A stretch of 64,000 nucleotides of DNA, from NCBI RefSeq assembly GCF_018863395.1, contig NZ_JAHKRR010000002.1, positions 372,001-436,000 on the forward strand, in the 5' to 3' direction. The DNA comes from Sinomicrobium weinanense (GTDB taxonomy: Bacteria; Bacteroidota; Bacteroidia; Flavobacteriales; Flavobacteriaceae). The stretch's first letter is position 1, and each line of letters begins with the position of its first letter. The notes under the pieces were generated by a model. That model worked only from the letters and a program-made list of their open reading frames with translations. It was not told the origin of the DNA and made no database searches. Below, one piece after another: positions 46,634 to 54,116 of the stretch. Made by a program: the position numbers and the translations under genes.

Positions 46634-47839
46634 ATGGATAAGATACCCTATAGACGCATCGGCACTACCTATTGGAAGGATATTGAACGTCCCCTCATTT
46701 CAGGGGACTTCATATCCATCATGGTGCGGTGGAACAAGGAAACAATTATTGCAGATCACGGGAAAGCCTATCTATCGAAGGTTCCGAAGTTTGACGGGTT
46801 TTGCTGCATTCCTGAACACATTAACCATCGGCAGATCATTGGCAATTCATACAATACCTATCACGAATTACCGGTACAGCCCCAACAGGGAAAATGCCCG
46901 GTCTCGTTGAGTTTTATTGCACATATTTTCGGAGAACAGGCCGAACTGGGACTGGACTATCTAAAGATCATCTATGAGAAGCCTTCACAGATACTCCCGA
47001 TCCTATGCCTGGTAAGCAAGGAACGAGGTACAGGGAAAAGTACTTTTATCAAATGGCTTAAAGCAATATTCGGTCAGAATATGACCTACATCAAGGGAGA
47101 TAGTTTTTCATCCCAATTCAATGCCGATTGGGTCTCGAAAGTCATTGTAGCAGTTGACGAGGTTTTCTTTGATAAAAAGGAAATCACAGAACGATTAAAA
47201 TATTTGAGTACAACCGATAAGGACAAAATAGAGGCCAAAGGCAAGGACCGCGAGGAAATTGAGTTTTTTGGCAAGTTTATCCTTTGCAGCAACAACGAAG
47301 ACACCTTTATTCTCATTGATTCTGACGAAATACGCTTCTGGGTTCGGAAAGTACCGCCTTTTGAAACCGAAGACACCGAATATTTACACAAACTCATCAA
47401 AGAAATACCGGCTTTTTTGCAACACCTTATCGACCGGCCCTATGCTACTAAAAAGAAAACCCGGATGTGGTTTACCCCGGAACAGATCAAGACCAGGGCA
47501 CTTCAAAAGCTGGTTTGGTTAAACAACAATGCGATAGAAAGGGAAATGGTGCTCCTACTCTATGAAATGTTTGAGGCCACCGGGACTGACGAACTGAAAA
47601 TCACCCCCAGGGAGATCGTGTCAAACCTGAGTAAAGTCAGGCGTAAAAACTTTGAACCGAACGACATCAGGAAAATCCTGAAAAACAAATGGGAACTGAC
47701 ACCTTCGGATAACTCAAATTCCTACCCGGGATATGAGTTTACCAGTTACGGTGAGTTCGCCCAAATCAGTCGTGTGGGCAGATATTTTACTGTTGAAAGA
47801 AAAAAGATTTACGGAATTTTTGATGAAATGATGAATTAA
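46634..47839 (+). CDS. Primase-helicase-like ATPase of the mobile element
   Basis: 401 aa. P-loop ATPase of the DUF5906/D5-type group: LCLVSKERGTGKSTFIKWLKAIFG (Walker A), KVIVAVDEVFFDKKE (Walker B), and CSNNEDTFILIDSDEIRFWVRKVP. Often the replication initiator-helicase of mobilisable elements. Its last codons contain TGATGAA units that continue into the iteron-like region downstream. A cytosolic role in element replication is inferred. Confidence 0.8.
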   Translation: MDKIPYRRIGTTYWKDIERPLISGDFISIMVRWNKETIIADHGKAYLSKVPKFDGFCCIPEHINHRQIIGNSYNTYHELPVQPQQGKCPVSLSFIAHIFGEQAELGLDYLKIIYEKPSQILPILCLVSKERGTGKSTFIKWLKAIFGQNMTYIKGDSFSSQFNADWVSKVIVAVDEVFFDKKEITERLKYLSTTDKDKIEAKGKDREEIEFFGKFILCSNNEDTFILIDSDEIRFWVRKVPPFETEDTEYLHKLIKEIPAFLQHLIDRPYATKKKTRMWFTPEQIKTRALQKLVWLNNNAIEREMVLLLYEMFEATGTDELKITPREIVSNLSKVRRKNFEPNDIRKILKNKWELTPSDNSNSYPGYEFTSYGEFAQISRVGRYFTVERKKIYGIFDEMMN

Positions 47840-48025
47840 GGACTTAACAAAATGAAAATCAAAAAAATAACTCTTCATCAAAGTTTCATCAAACGTTCAT
47901 CAAAATGTAAACCCGATCAAAAATGATGAAGATTTAAAATTGAGCTTGATGAATGATGAAAAAATGATGAAGCCGGGAACACCTGTAAAATCAATAATTC
48001 CGAAAGGATTCTCATCATTTCATCA
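47821..48025. other. Iteron-like TTCATCA repeat cluster (candidate oriV)
   Basis: TTCATCA or its complement occurs about ten times: TGATGAA at 47821, 47830, 47924, 47947, 47954, 47965, and TTCATCA at 47874, 47885, 47896 and 48019. The three at 47874-47902 are at an exact 11-bp period (TTCATCAAANN). The AT-rich stretch lies between the primase-helicase and the toprim gene, the usual site for an origin of replication of such elements. No Rep-binding data exist. Confidence 0.5.
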
Positions 48026-48052
48026 AAATTTTCACCATATAAAACCCGACAC

Positions 48053-48913
48053 ATGAAAAAGCAACAAATAACCTGTGAAAGCGCCCGGAATTTTTCCTGC
48101 CTGGAAGCCCTTCGTAATCTCGGGCACTTTCCCGTACGGAAAACGGAGAAAGAAGCCTGGTTTCTGAGTCCGCTCAGGTCAGAAACCCAGGCCTCTTTCA
48201 AAGTGTCCCTGACGTTAAACAGATGGTACGACCACGGTGCCGGTATTGGCGGTAACGTGATAGATCTCGTTTGCCTTATCAACCAATGTTCAGTCAAAGA
48301 AGCTCTGGCCATACTGGATCGGGAGAATATTTCTTTTTCTTTTCGGCAGCCGGCATTTCCAGGAAAAGATCACGGAATTGCAATTATCCAAACCAAACGT
48401 ATTGACCATCCAGCTTTACATCAATATTTGAGATCAAGAGGTATTACGTACCAAACAGCTCACCATTATTGTGACGAAGTACATTACACTCTTAACGGAA
48501 AAAGGTATTTTGCTATCGGTCTTAAAAATATTTCTGGCGGTTATGAGCTGAGAAATAAGTTCTATAAAAACAGTTCTTCACCAAAAGACATCACCCTAAT
48601 CAAGCACGATCAAACAAACCTGATAATTTGTGAAGGTTTGTTCGACATGCTCTCCCTGTTAAGTTACAATCCTTCGCTCCGGGAAAAAGCAGATGTCCTG
48701 GTCTTGAATTCTATTTCATTTGCCAGAAAGATTGAAAAACACCTACAATCCTACACCTGTATTGAACTCTATTTAGATCGTGATGCTACAGGTATAAAAA
48801 CGACTGAATTTTTATTAAAACAAAATCCAAAGTGTATTGATATGTCCCTGTTGTATAAAGGATTTACTGATGTCAACGAATGGTGGGTGACTCAACAGCA
48901 ACTATCCGGCTGA
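48053..48913 (+). CDS. TOPRIM-domain (DnaG-like) primase fragment-type protein
   Basis: 286 aa. The N-terminal region resembles the CHC2 zinc-finger fold (SARNFSCLEALRNLGHFPVRK; RWYDHGAGIGGNVIDLVCLIN), but the usual zinc ligands are absent (SPLRSETQASFK in place of the Cys-His finger). The C-terminal TOPRIM has IICEGLFDMLSLLSYNP (Glu) and LYLDRDATGIKTTEFLL (DxD). Predicted primer synthesis or DNA-binding step of element replication or transfer. Starts at ATG 48053 after the iteron-like repeats. Confidence 0.82.
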   Translation: MKKQQITCESARNFSCLEALRNLGHFPVRKTEKEAWFLSPLRSETQASFKVSLTLNRWYDHGAGIGGNVIDLVCLINQCSVKEALAILDRENISFSFRQPAFPGKDHGIAIIQTKRIDHPALHQYLRSRGITYQTAHHYCDEVHYTLNGKRYFAIGLKNISGGYELRNKFYKNSSSPKDITLIKHDQTNLIICEGLFDMLSLLSYNPSLREKADVLVLNSISFARKIEKHLQSYTCIELYLDRDATGIKTTEFLLKQNPKCIDMSLLYKGFTDVNEWWVTQQQLSG

Positions 48914-49058
48914 GTAGGAATTTCGAGATGTGTTTTTGTTGCCACAAAAACAATCTCGCTTTGCTCCCGAAGGTCGCAAAGAGGGTTTCTGCCTTCGACA
49001 TTCCGTTTGTCGAAACGACATAAATCGTAATTTATTTCATTAGGTTTTCTGTTGCAAA
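48914..49058. other. Candidate oriT with two hairpins
   Basis: CGAGAT-TGTTTTTGT with loop TGCC folds with its complement at 48924-48958 (15-bp stem, one bulged G), followed by TTCGAC-9 nt-GTCGAA at 48994-49014. It lies directly upstream of mobC and the relaxase, where relaxases of mobilisable Bacteroidota elements are nicked. No nic site was identified. Confidence 0.45.
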
Positions 49059-49376
49059 GTGAAAAGAAAAAGCAAACATAACAAAAGCACCTATATCAAA
49101 TTTCGCTGCTCACAGTTTGAAAAAAAGCTGTTGCGTATCAAAGCCAAAAGAGCCGGGTTAAGTATAAGTGCTTATTGTAGAATGGCTGTTATGGAAGATC
49201 GTATCGTAGAGCGATTAACCGAAGAACAACTGGATGCCTACAAAATGCTGGTACAATACCACAACAATTTTAAACGAATCAGCAATATGTTCCGAAAGCG
49301 AAATCCAAAACTGGCTGATGAAGTGGTGCAATTGGCCCAAGAGATAAAAACACACCTGTATAATTTTAAAAAGTAA
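49059..49376 (+). CDS. MobC-like mobilisation accessory protein
   Basis: 105 aa, GTG start at 49059. Basic N-terminus (KRKSKHNKSTYIKFRCSQFEKKLLRIKAKRAGLSISAYCRMAVM), a ribbon-helix-helix-like DNA-binding block, then a helical tail (LDAYKMLVQYHNNFKRISNMFRKRNPKLADEVVQLAQEI) as in MobC/MbpA relaxosome proteins. It helps the relaxase bind oriT. Ends 2 nt before the relaxase start. Confidence 0.85.
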   Translation: MKRKSKHNKSTYIKFRCSQFEKKLLRIKAKRAGLSISAYCRMAVMEDRIVERLTEEQLDAYKMLVQYHNNFKRISNMFRKRNPKLADEVVQLAQEIKTHLYNFKK

Positions 49377-49378
49377 CC

Positions 49379-50254
49379 ATGATAGGCAAAGGCAAATCCA
49401 TAGCACATACACAGGCTTCCATGCAATACGGATGGAACCAGGAGAAAGATGCCGAAATAGTCTATACCCAAAACCTTTGCGGGGAGAATCCGAAAGAAGT
49501 GACCAAAGAATTTCAAATGATACAACAGATGAATATTCGATGCGAAAAGAACACCCTGAGTTTTGTGCTTAGTCCCACTATAGAAGATGGCCGAAGCCTT
49601 AGCCGGGAAAACCTGGAGGAACTTACCGATACCTTTATAAAGGAAATGGAATTGGGAGAACGGCAAGCTATTGCCTTTGTACACCGGGACAAGGCACACA
49701 CCCATATTCATTTGTATGTGAACCGGATTGATTTTCAGGGCAAGGCTTATAAAGACAATTATATTGGCAAGCGTAGCCAGAAAGCTGCCGAAAGAACCGC
49801 ACAGCGGTTACAGCTTACCACAGTCAGAGAAGTGCAGCAGATCAAAGATCAATCCCTAAAACAAATCCGAAGCGAGATTAAGCAGATACACGACAACATA
49901 ATGCAGCAACACAAACCGAAAAGTTTTGATCAATATATTACGCTAATGAAGCAAAAACAGATTTCGGTAATTCCGACCATCAATAAACAAAACCAGTTAC
50001 AGGGGTTCCGTTTTCAATACCAATCGCATAACCTGAAAGGTAGCGAGGTTCACCGGGAGATGTCCGGTGCGAAGTTAGGAGCAGCATTATCCCGTAACCA
50101 GCGGTTTGGCCAAAAGCTGATACAAAACAACCAGGTCAACCTGATGGGCAAAGTCGTGAAACTTAGCGGAAATATGGCCGCAAAAATCACCACAGAATTA
50201 GCCAGACAAGTAGCTAAAAGAGTAAGAGATACTGGCTTTGAAATAGGATATTAA
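49379..50254 (+). CDS. Relaxase / mobilisation nuclease
   Basis: 291 aa, MobA/MobL relaxase class. N-terminal GKGKSIAHTQASMQYGWNQEKDAEIVYTQNLCGENP, and the metal-binding histidine motif HRDKAHTHIHLYVNRI (HxH after the DKAHTH block). It nicks oriT and leads the strand into the recipient. The C-terminal third is basic and helical. No T4SS or coupling protein gene lies in the window, so transfer probably relies on another element. Confidence 0.9.
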   Translation: MIGKGKSIAHTQASMQYGWNQEKDAEIVYTQNLCGENPKEVTKEFQMIQQMNIRCEKNTLSFVLSPTIEDGRSLSRENLEELTDTFIKEMELGERQAIAFVHRDKAHTHIHLYVNRIDFQGKAYKDNYIGKRSQKAAERTAQRLQLTTVREVQQIKDQSLKQIRSEIKQIHDNIMQQHKPKSFDQYITLMKQKQISVIPTINKQNQLQGFRFQYQSHNLKGSEVHREMSGAKLGAALSRNQRFGQKLIQNNQVNLMGKVVKLSGNMAAKITTELARQVAKRVRDTGFEIGY

Positions 50255-50265
50255 ACTATAAAGTT

Positions 50266-50700
50266 ATGGCCAAGATAGAAGAAATCGCAGAACTGTTAAC
50301 CGAAGAAATCCACGGATTTAATGAATCCATTGACCGACTGGAAGAGCTGTCGGAATATCTGGGGGATATAAAAGTTAAGGCAGATGCTACGGAAGTAGAA
50401 CATCTATTAAAACAACACCTTAATGAGCACCGGGAAATACAATCTCGTCACAACGAGAATTTAACGGAGGTATATAAAGAGGTAAAGGGTACTTACCGGC
50501 TTCCCCGTTGGTTGATAATTTCTTTTATTGTAGTACACGCACTTACGTTAGCCTCTATAATTTATAGTGTACATCTTCATAACAAAAAAAAGTACTGGGA
50601 GGAAAAATACGAACGTATCAGAGGGCATTATCTTTATTTTATGGAAGACCATCCGAAAGTCAGAACACAATATGAAAAATGGCTCAATGAGGAAAAATAA
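50266..50700 (+). CDS. Mobilisation-linked coiled-coil membrane protein
   Basis: 144 aa, 11 nt after the relaxase. Helical N-terminal part (EEIAELLTEEIHGFNESIDRLEELSEYLGDIKVKADATEVEHLLKQHLNEH), one membrane helix (LIISFIVVHALTLASIIYSVHL, residues ~87-108) and a Lys/Glu-rich C-terminus. Similar small proteins follow relaxase genes in flavobacterial elements (recall). Function unknown; a link to mating apparatus or DNA processing is inferred from position. Confidence 0.65.
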   Translation: MAKIEEIAELLTEEIHGFNESIDRLEELSEYLGDIKVKADATEVEHLLKQHLNEHREIQSRHNENLTEVYKEVKGTYRLPRWLIISFIVVHALTLASIIYSVHLHNKKKYWEEKYERIRGHYLYFMEDHPKVRTQYEKWLNEEK

Positions 50701-50719
50701 CCGCGCAACATAGTATTAG

Positions 50720-50827
50720 TTCGGTAAGGATTTGGGGGCTTTTGGGTATAGCCTCACCTATGACCTGGGCAAAAAAGCTATCTATGGGACATTCCCTTTG
50801 TTTTATCTGGAAATATTAGGTATCTAA
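50720..50827 (+). pseudogene. Possible protein-coding remnant after the mobilisation genes
   Basis: A 35-codon frame with no ATG reads GKDLGAFGYSLTYDLGKKAIYGT up to a stop at 50825-50827, with upstream stops at 50711 and 50717. The composition looks coding, but no family is recognised. It abuts the candidate guide region. Low confidence. Confidence 0.25.
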
Positions 50828-50920
50828 AATAAGAGAGCCCACGCGTTGTATATACTGTTCGTATTTAGTGAGTATCATTGACCTCACCTTACGGGTGTAC
50901 AAGCACCCTCGATAGACCTC
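50828..50920 (-). ncRNA. Candidate guide RNA of the dCas12f-like protein
   Basis: Minus strand, directly after the dCas12f stop. Hairpin GGGTG-CTTGTA-CACCC (50908-50893), hairpin GTGAG-10 nt-CTCAC (50887-50868), hairpin ATAC-GAACA-GTAT (50864-50852), then a candidate guide beginning GCGTGGGCTCTCTTATT (50844-50828). TnpB omega-RNAs lie in the same place relative to their protein. The guide starts where a 17-nt stretch matches a site upstream of the sigma gene at 16 of 17. Ends of the RNA and processing are unknown. Confidence 0.5.
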
Positions 50921-52018
50921 TTAGTCTGTGATGAGTTCAATACCTGTTTTCTCGGCTTTGTACTTTATTTTTGTCATGAGTTCATAATAACTCCAGTTCC
51001 GTAATACAAATTCTTCCTCCTTAGCTATCCCGATTTTGTCCTCCTGATTTAATAAAATGAGCGTTCCTGCCTGATGTTTAATACAAAAGTCGATCAATCT
51101 CCTGCTGTATACGTGTATGCGATAGTGCACATAATTACTTTCTGCACTGCGGAGTTTGTTCACTGCCTTTAATTTTCTTTCTGTCCCTTTGCCCGATCTG
51201 GAATAGGTCGCCCCGATTTGTGCCCTTTTAAGGGCTGCCTGTATGGCCAATCTCCTGTACAGAAACTCTTCCTTGGTGCCAATGGTGAGCATGGCGTTAA
51301 CAGTCTTCACTACAATGGGATATTCAAGAGACAAAGAAGCCTCCGCTATCACTTCCGGTCTTAGGCCATGTTTTTCTTTTTCAATTTCAAAAACAGCCAG
51401 CCAGAAAATCTTACCGCCTTTTAATTTGATATGGGAAGTACAAAGTTTGATCTCCCCTTTTATTACCTGCTCCAATAGTCTTTGTTTATCGGTATGATCT
51501 TTTCCAAGGTAAGTACGAAAGGGGATTTTGAACAAACGAAAGCAAAAGACCTGTTTCTCCGCATTAAGAGATAATTTGCTAAGGCACTCGGGGCCAAAGG
51601 GAAAAGCTATGTCCCTCCTGAAGTTCTTCAGCGAGCGTTCACCTTTCCAGTATTCGGACTTATTTTTGTTAAAGGAGGTGATCAAGGTCCTGTTCAGGTT
51701 GGACAATATATTTGTAGGGATCTCCCCTTTAAAGCGATCTGATACCATGCGAAAGGTCGTATTGATACGGGAGCGTTGCAAGATACCTTGCTCGTCTTTT
51801 TTTTCATCGACCAGTTTATACTTAATTCCTTCTGAGAGATAAAAGAAATCTTTAATCATTTCCTGTATGTACAAATGGGAAACAATAAGATTAGCCGCTC
51901 TAAAACAGCGGTTCTGCCACTGGTATAGTTTATCCAGTTTCTCCTTCCGTTCTTCTTTAGTAGGCAGATCAACCAATAACTGGATTTTCCGGGTGAGTTT
52001 GAGTGTTGATTTTTCCAT
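50921..52018 (-). CDS. Nuclease-dead Cas12f/TnpB-like protein
   Basis: 365 aa. The C-terminal half matches the TnpB/Cas12f RuvC region: an Arg/Lys-rich helix pair (YRRLAIQAALKRAQIGATYSRSGKGTERKLKAVNKLRSAE), YSRRLIDFCIKHQAGTLILL and NWSYYELMTKIKYKAEKTGIELI. By alignment by eye, RuvC-I Asp (GIDLG) is replaced by Ser in ASLSLEYP, RuvC-II Glu by Asn in LILLNQEDK, and the protein stops before the zinc finger and RuvC-III Asp. It should bind RNA and DNA without cutting. It starts 1 nt after the sigma-factor stop. Related Bacteroidota dCas12f proteins partner ECF sigma factors in RNA-guided transcription (recall of 2025 work). Confidence 0.82.
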   Translation of the reverse strand: MEKSTLKLTRKIQLLVDLPTKEERKEKLDKLYQWQNRCFRAANLIVSHLYIQEMIKDFFYLSEGIKYKLVDEKKDEQGILQRSRINTTFRMVSDRFKGEIPTNILSNLNRTLITSFNKNKSEYWKGERSLKNFRRDIAFPFGPECLSKLSLNAEKQVFCFRLFKIPFRTYLGKDHTDKQRLLEQVIKGEIKLCTSHIKLKGGKIFWLAVFEIEKEKHGLRPEVIAEASLSLEYPIVVKTVNAMLTIGTKEEFLYRRLAIQAALKRAQIGATYSRSGKGTERKLKAVNKLRSAESNYVHYRIHVYSRRLIDFCIKHQAGTLILLNQEDKIGIAKEEEFVLRNWSYYELMTKIKYKAEKTGIELITD

Positions 52019-52019
52019 A

Positions 52020-52799
52020 CTAAGCGGATTCTAATTGTTTTTCCTCCATCAGCTTATACGCGGCCACAAATTCTTTGTGAACTTCCTTTTGGGATAAGTT
52101 CAGCACTTCGGCAATCAATGCAAAGGAATACTTCTTGTTACATCTGAGTTCCAATACCCTTTCCTGTTCCTGGGACATTACATTCGGAGTCTTTACAGCA
52201 CTATCAGGGGATTTTTGCTCATACGCATGTGTACTTCCGTGATGGACAATGGTTTTAATGTCCTGAATTGCCCGTTTTACTTCGTTGCTGGTTTCGGAAA
52301 TACTTGCTCCCATCACTTCGGCAATCGCTTTATACCGAAAGTCGTATTTTAAGCAGAGTTCAATTAAATGCCTTCTTTTTGCATTAAGCAGGGGCAATAT
52401 GCTTTTGACCCGGTCGAAGGCCTTTTGCTCTGACTCCTGGTCTTCCAGGTTTTCAGATACACTTGCCGGATCGTACCCCGCCATATAGTCCTGGTAATTG
52501 TCGTAATCCTCTAAGGAATTGATTTTCCTGAAAAATTTATTTTTAGGTTTACTATAATATGAAATACACTCCCTTTTCATCACAAACTTTAAGAAATAGA
52601 GAATGTGCTCAGGTCTTTCTATCCTATCCCTGTGAACCCATAACTTTAAAAAAGTATCCTGAACCAAAGATTCTATGACGAAATGATCATTTAGCATTCG
52701 TTTACCAACCCAAAAGATGATACCACGATATTGAGCATGAATTTGTTCTAAAGCAGAAGGATTACCATTTTTTAATAGTTCAAAATTGCAATGAAGCAT
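52020..52799 (-). CDS. ECF sigma factor paired with dCas12f
   Basis: 259 aa. Region 2: [72 protein letters not shown]. Region 4: [46 protein letters not shown] further C-terminal HTH-like stretch ([43 protein letters not shown]) repeats the region 4 pattern, so it is longer than usual ECFs (~190 aa). No anti-sigma or SusCD gene is adjacent. First gene of the operon with the dCas12f gene, which follows by 1 nt. Confidence 0.88.
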   Translation of the reverse strand: MLHCNFELLKNGNPSALEQIHAQYRGIIFWVGKRMLNDHFVIESLVQDTFLKLWVHRDRIERPEHILYFLKFVMKRECISYYSKPKNKFFRKINSLEDYDNYQDYMAGYDPASVSENLEDQESEQKAFDRVKSILPLLNAKRRHLIELCLKYDFRYKAIAEVMGASISETSNEVKRAIQDIKTIVHHGSTHAYEQKSPDSAVKTPNVMSQEQERVLELRCNKKYSFALIAEVLNLSQKEVHKEFVAAYKLMEEKQLESA

Positions 52800-52901
52800 A
52801 GCAGACCTCGTTTAAATAGCTGGTGCGAGCTCTTATAATATATAATGAGAAGGTAGCTTTGAAAAAGGTTGAGAAGAAGCCTATATCTAAAAATTAAAAA
52901 G

Positions 52902-53039
52902 GCGTGGAACTCAACTTACCGAATCGAGGTACTGGCATACCTTACCACGAATAAGTGAGCCCACGCCCGGGTCGTGAGCTACTTCACTTATTGTCTCGTG
53001 GTAAAGAAAAGTGCCAGTTTTCGATTCGAAACTCCAAGC
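52902..53039. repeat. Large imperfect inverted repeat upstream of the sigma gene
   Basis: Nested pairings: GCGTGGA (52902-52908) with TCCAAGC, GAATCGA (52921) with TCGATTC (53027), ACTGGCA with TGCCAGT, TTACCACGA with TCGTGGTAA and ATAAGTGA with TCACTTAT. On the minus strand GGCGTGGGCTC (52967-52957) can instead pair with GAGTTCCACGCC (52912-52901), which is followed by TTTTT, giving an alternative terminator-like hairpin in the sigma leader. It is at once a possible regulatory RNA, operator or guide target site. Confidence 0.7.
52950..52966 (-). promoter_or_regulatory. Candidate dCas12f target site
   Basis: GCGTGGGCTCACTTATT on the minus strand, 16 of 17 to the first 17 nt of the candidate guide (mismatch at guide position 11). 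It is preceded by G, fitting a minimal 5'-G target motif (recall). Orientation is toward the sigma gene, whose ATG is about 150 nt downstream. It lies inside the large inverted repeat. Confidence 0.45.
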
Positions 53040-53167
53040 GAATAGCTTCTAATATTTTCTATAAGAAGAATCGCAAAATTATAAAATCAGAGCTAATATA
53101 ATAAATTTTATTAAAACTGGACTATAGTCCTTAGTTTTTTATTCCCCTTTTAGTTCATTTTGTATGT

Positions 53168-53467
53168 ATGCATGAATCACTTGACGAAATAGAACGCTAT
53201 TTAATAGAGAAAGTTAGAGAAATCAGAAAGTTAAAAAAGATTAGCGGACCTGATTTATCTCTAGCTATTGGAAAAGGTAATACTTTTATATCTGATATAG
53301 AAGCCCCTTCTAAAAAGGCAAAATACAATACTGTTCATCTGAATCTAATTGCCAAAGCACTTGATTGTTCTCCTAAAGATTTTTGGCCGGATAACCCCAT
53401 TCTTGAAGAAAAGTATAACTTTATAAAGGTAGCAAAACCTAGAAAGAACAAGTCTAAAAAGAAATGA
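53168..53467 (+). CDS. XRE-like helix-turn-helix regulator
   Basis: 99 aa. LIEKVREIRKLKKISGPDLSLAIGKGNTFISDIEAPSKKAKYNTVHLNLIAKALDCSPKDFWP is a Cro/CI-type HTH, with a basic tail (AKPRKNKSKKK). It is divergent from the sigma-dCas12f operon, sharing the 368-nt control region with the large inverted repeat, and may repress it. A terminator hairpin follows at 53476. Confidence 0.85.
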   Translation: MHESLDEIERYLIEKVREIRKLKKISGPDLSLAIGKGNTFISDIEAPSKKAKYNTVHLNLIAKALDCSPKDFWPDNPILEEKYNFIKVAKPRKNKSKKK

Positions 53468-53475
53468 TGTTACTT

Positions 53476-53506
53476 GCCAATCCAATGAGATTGGCTATTT
53501 TGTTTT
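53476..53506 (+). terminator. Intrinsic terminator after the XRE gene
   Basis: Stem GCCAATC (53476-53482) with GATTGGC (53489-53495), 6-nt loop, followed by TATTTTGTTTTATA. It ends transcription of the XRE-like gene. Confidence 0.6.
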
Positions 53507-53606
53507 ATATTTAGGTATTGAAAATAGGGACCATATGGTGTTTATACATCCATTGTCAGCAATTACAATACTGTAATGGTAATATAGAATAGCAAAAAGT
53601 AGCCCG

Positions 53607-54116
53607 ATGAATAAACTTGCAGAAATGGTTTTTTTAAGCGAGATAGTATTGCAGTCAAAGATTGCACAACGAGCAGGTGATCATCTACGAGCTACTCGTG
53701 ATCATTTTGATAAACTGGAAGTTTGGTCTTCAATTCAATTGATTTTAATGGCTGCCGCGAATGTTTCAAAGATACTTTGGCCATATAAGGAATTTGAAGC
53801 AAGAGGTGAAGTATTACGTAAACTGCTAAATGTTGATCAAAATAATCTTCTTTTTGATCGGAAATTCAGGAATCATTTCGAGCATTACGACGAGCGAATC
53901 GAAAAATGGTTCAAAGAACAACCTTCTGCGGTTTACAGGGACTTGGAAATTGATCCCTTCAAATCAATTTGGGGAATAAACGATTTTAACAAAAATCGCG
54001 CCTACGATCCGCTCAAGCAAACCATAACGTTTCGTGGGGAATCATTGGACTTGGCAGCGGTATTGGATGCACTCGAAGAGATTCAACTTAAATGTAGCCC
54101 CTATACACTAACGTAA
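53607..54116 (+). CDS. Hypothetical protein (helical, AT-rich)
   Basis: 169 aa, not recognised. N-terminal helices (LAEMVFLSEIVLQSKIAQRAGDHLRATRDHFDKLEVWSSIQLILMAAANVSKILW), then NHFEHYDERIEKWFKEQPSAVY, a pattern reminiscent of HEPN-like helical proteins (RxxxxH-like RNHFEHYDER), but this is unproven. No partner nucleotidyltransferase-like gene is adjacent. Probably accessory cargo of the element. Confidence 0.5.
   Translation: MNKLAEMVFLSEIVLQSKIAQRAGDHLRATRDHFDKLEVWSSIQLILMAAANVSKILWPYKEFEARGEVLRKLLNVDQNNLLFDRKFRNHFEHYDERIEKWFKEQPSAVYRDLEIDPFKSIWGINDFNKNRAYDPLKQTITFRGESLDLAAVLDALEEIQLKCSPYTLT

Noticed and set aside
50828-53039. CRISPR array for the Cas12f-like protein
   Set aside because: Only one near-repeat of 17 nt occurs, far apart and with different flanks; no regular spacer-repeat pattern.
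52902-53039. oriT of the element
   Set aside because: It is 2.6 kb past the relaxase and between divergent regulators; the hairpins before mobC fit better.
50701-53167. Ordinary IS200/IS605 TnpB transposon
   Set aside because: No TnpA gene and the catalytic residues are lost; the sigma-factor operon partner argues for a domesticated role.
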